DNA from: Rallus limicola
Lineage: Eukaryota; Chordata; Aves; Gruiformes; Rallidae
Direction of reading: 5' to 3'
Assembly (NCBI GenBank): GCA_022605955.1
Contig: JAKCOZ010000007.1
Location: 36,372,991-36,436,990 of the forward strand
DNA length: 64,000 nucleotides
The notes beneath the pieces were generated by a model, which had not been told where the DNA came from, searched no databases, and saw only the letters and a program-made list of their open reading frames with translations. Shown in pieces: positions 61,011 through 64,000 of the stretch. The translations under genes were made by a program, and so were the position numbers. Every line of letters starts with the position of its first letter. Within the stretch, counting starts at the first letter, position 1.

Positions 61011-61397
61011 TCAGTTTTTGGCATCTACAATACCATCTTTCCCCACTCCTTTGGCTGCACCTTTGGTATGTTGCTTGTCCCTCTGTCCCACTTTTCGAGG
61101 TCATTGATCCTCTATCCCTCTTCAACAATTCTGCTCAGCTCTTTCCTCTCCCTTGTCCTCCTCTCATTTCTCTCCCTTTTTTCTTTGTCTCTTTCCTGGC
61201 ACTCACTTGCACTGGAATAGCATCACCATTTCAAACATCTCTATTTTCCTCTTTCAAGCCTCCTCCCAGCTCCTCACCCCTTCCTCCACCTCCTCGTTTT
61301 CAGCCTTAGACTAACCATTCCTCTCCTCCATGACCTTCTCATCTAAAAATTGGTGTTCCTTTTCAGGAAACAGCCTCCCTCTTAAAAATATGCAGTA

Positions 61398-61431
61398 ATA
61401 AAGCAGTTTTATTACATTAAAAAAAAAAAAA
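61398..61431 (+). other. AATAAA followed by poly(A)13: retrocopy-tail-like
   Basis: On the plus strand AATAAA (61398-61403) is followed 15 bases later by 13 A residues (61419-61431), the spacing of a polyadenylation signal and tail in a processed retrocopy. I could not identify a source transcript upstream or a flanking target duplication, so this may be coincidence in AT-rich DNA. Confidence 0.35.
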
Positions 61432-61696
61432 TCCACAGTACTTTGGAGGATTGCGTGTTATACCTCCTTTCACAGCCACCTGTTTACCCTTCTCTTAGGT
61501 ATTGAAAACTGGAGGCATTTCGGTTTATATGATAACTTGGATTGACATGTTTTTTAAAGGATGGAAAAATGTTATGGCAGGTTTGTTGTTGAAAAAAATC
61601 TACAAAAAATTCATCTGAATAATATTGTTTGTCATGAAAATTTCCATTTGGATACACACACACAAAGTTGTATCAGTACATAAATGTACAGATGTA

Positions 61697-61734
61697 GTAA
61701 TAATGATGATAATAATAATAATAATAATAATAAA
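61697..61734. repeat. (AAT)n microsatellite
   Basis: The plus strand has GTAATAATGATGATAAT followed by about nine uninterrupted ATA/AAT units. The upstream part is imperfect (GATGAT). This is a simple trinucleotide repeat likely to vary in length. Confidence 0.95.
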
Positions 61735-61844
61735 ACAACACTCAAATATCTCCTTCTGTTTAAATTTTTACAAATGTGTTATTATTCTAACAGCAGTATG
61801 GCCCAAGTTATTTTTATGTGATTGATCACCACTATCTTTAACTC

Positions 61845-61885
61845 CTTAGTTCTTGATATTTTAGTTCTTAGTTCTTGATATTTAG
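61845..61885. repeat. Two-copy local repeat, period 23 bp
   Basis: CTTAGTTCTTGATATTT starts at 61845 and again at 61868. A partial third word, CTTAGTTC, follows near 61891. This is slippage-type local duplication. Confidence 0.85.
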
Positions 61886-64000
61886 ATATTCTTAGTTCGG
61901 ATTTTACGTTTGTCCCATTTAGACTGTGACACTAAAGGAGCATGAACTGTCTGACTCTTCATAAACTGAAAGATTGCATCTGGATTACGAATATATGATG
62001 ATAAACATTTATCATGTTATGTATATGCAAATACACTTAAATGACAAATAATAAAGGAGTTTGTAAATGACTCAGCCTGTCCATCCACAACATCAGGAAG
62101 AGCCCAAATATTTCACGTTACTCTACAGAGCTCTCAGTGCAGCCCTGCACCTGAACATGTGCTTCGTCTTTTGAGTATTACAGTGGCAGTCAGACAGGGT
62201 ACATAAAACAGAGGGGAAGTTAAATATATACTTAATTGCTTTCCTGAAATATGACCCCATTTTAAAAACAGTATAGTAGAGGGGGAAAGCATAGTAGCCC
62301 CTATGCATGTTCCTCAACCTTGTCATTTTTAAAAGTGTCCTTAAGGAGGAAAAAAAAAACAATTCATGAGAACTGTGTATTTTCACTGCTACTTGGTGAG
62401 AAAAGTGTAGGGAATTCCCAAACTTGTGATGTGGCTTGCAGAAAGTGGTTATCCAAAGTAATCCCTACCTTAAAGGGATTAGACACAGAAAAGACATATA
62501 TTTGTCTGCCTGTGGTGGATATTATGGGAATAGTGTAGCTAAGAATGCACATCGACTATGTTTTTGAGTTGACAGTTCAAGCTTTTCTTTAACCCCCAGT
62601 GATTTATTCAGTGCAAGATGTTGGGCTAAGACAAAAACGGATATGAGAATAAAGCATGTGAAAAGAGGTCAGATGATCACTAAGCAGCAGAGATACTACG
62701 ATGTAAAATTTACATGGCTGGAGGCAAATCAACTGATTTATGATTTCATTTGTTTGATTCCCAAGAGGTGTGACCTCTCCTTCCCTCCTTATCCTAATTA
62801 AGTAGAGTCAGGTGAATTTGTCAAAGTTCTGCCTTGTTTGATTCTCTGGGAACAAGGTCTACCTTGAGAAAAGCAGATGCTTCTTTTCCACAGTCTTGAG
62901 CTTCTGGGTGAAGAAAAAAACAAGTTTCAGCTTTCAGAGTTTTTCTAAATATTTTCTTAAGAGTAGGACAAACAGGGCCTGAGTAAAACCTCTCTGACTT
63001 CCTTAGAAATTAAGTCAGTTGATAAGGCCCTAAAAAAGCATGCTCGTTTGTGCGCAATTCAGGCTAGTCATGGTATAGACTGTATAAACAGGTAAAGTCA
63101 AGTTTTCCAAAGCACAGGGACTATATGGCTCTATCTGTGTTCTCACAGAGAGCACAGCCCAGCACAGAAGCAGAAGCTGCAGTCCTCAATGGGGTGTTCA
63201 GTGATTTCTAATAGTGACACCCAGCAAATGATGTTTGTAACTCTGTGATGTAAAATAAGGCACCACAGACTTGAGAAAAAGGGACTTAAGTGTGCTTCTG
63301 CTACTGTTTCTACTGGGTGGGCTGATGGCTTGACCCATTGCTTATTCCAAGCTATGGTGCTGTGACATTCACTTTAGCTCTGTCACTCAGTGCCTTTAAT
63401 AGACCTAGAAGGGTCCTTATTCAAGCAGTATAAATAAGTTGTCCTCCTTGGACCTTTCTTGTCTCTTACAAATTAGATTAATGGAGGCACATAGGAGGAA
63501 GGGAAATGGGAGAAAGACAAACATCAGAGAGAATAGAAGCAAGAATGGGAGAAAACAGGAATATAAATACCCTGTAGGATCTCAGTAGCTAAAAGGTTAC
63601 CTGAAAATGAGATAGGGATGGAAGTGTGTTATCAGGTATTTAAGGGCTAGACAAAACCATTACAAGACATACAAGACTGACATAGGGGAAGAAACAGAAT
63701 TATCACATTGAAGAGAAATCCAAATGCACAACTAAACATTTGAACAATGCTGTTTACAGATGCCAGTTACCAGCCCAGCAGTATTAACAGGCAAAAGGGA
63801 CAGACCATTCACTTAAATTTGCTGATATGAGAAGGTATAAAAAGAAAATCTTTTGATCTTGAACCAGCAAATGTTTGGTCTCAGTGCAAAGAAAATTTTT
63901 AACTGAAGTAGAGGAAATATATTCTCTGTGCTATGATAGCTGTGTAAGTTTAAATAAAAGGACAAAAATGAATGTTTTGGTTGTAAAATAGTCAACAGGA

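Larger units (their letters stand above)
58553..64000. other. Unique stretch with one coding-like block, no gene named
   Basis: Most of this region is unremarkable AT-rich unique DNA. It contains a pyrimidine-rich plus strand from about 61081 to 61320, a coding-like minus-strand segment at 60750-61010, an AATAAA plus poly(A) signature at 61398-61431, an AAT microsatellite at 61697-61734, and a 23-bp local duplication at 61845-61885. A purine-rich stretch lies at about 63481-63560. No exon with supporting splice sites could be defined. Confidence 0.5.

Noticed and set aside
1..64000. A previously undescribed multi-gene system
   Set aside because: I looked for clustered or co-oriented genes, RNA-guided arrays, toxin-antitoxin-like pairs and selfish-element modules. 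The window contains only decayed retroelements and unique non-coding DNA.

Overview
This window looks like a non-genic stretch of a bird nuclear genome, either intergenic or deep intronic. The main evidence is about fourteen copies of the CR1 LINE, all 5'-truncated. Most run to the CR1 3' end, which reads as an ATTCTATGATTCTRTG-type repeat on the sense strand. There are also two LTRs of a family I know as common in avian genomes, and the unique sequence is AT-rich and CpG-poor. CR1 also occurs in crocodilians and turtles, so 'bird' is a strong inference rather than proof. I found no bacterial or organellar features.

I could not identify any exon, protein-coding gene, tRNA, rRNA or CRISPR array. 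The only recognisable coding sequence is CR1 ORF2, in decayed C-terminal fragments. The best of these (28893-29366, minus) is 157 codons with the natural stop. One other minus-strand open segment (60750-61010) looks coding-like but I cannot name it.

Layout: 1-7329 is unique DNA. 7330-10211 holds three CR1 copies. 10371-10893 is a CpG-retaining LTR of an endogenous retrovirus, possibly with a short internal stretch after it. 10894-23074 is mostly unique, with a 94-bp tandem duplication near 13.1 kb and one CR1 fragment at 15.6 kb. 23.1-29.4 kb is the repeat-rich part, with four CR1 copies and an LTR. 29.4-56.8 kb is mostly unique, with four scattered CR1 fragments and several stretches that look like conserved non-coding DNA. 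56.8-58.6 kb contains a CR1 nested inside an older CR1, with a visible 8-bp target-site duplication, followed by the second LTR. 58.6-64 kb is unique apart from the coding-like segment, a retrocopy-like poly(A) signature and an AAT microsatellite.

I did not find a new multi-gene system. The observations most worth following up are a pair of diverged direct copies of an unidentified element (46.1-46.4 and 47.7-48.0 kb), the nested CR1 with its target-site duplication, the CpG-rich LTR, three TGTCG motifs spaced exactly 10 bp apart, a perfect 15-bp hairpin, and the unexplained coding-like block at 60.7-61.1 kb. All alignments were done by eye, and repeat edges are approximate to about 10-20 bp unless a sharp landmark is given.
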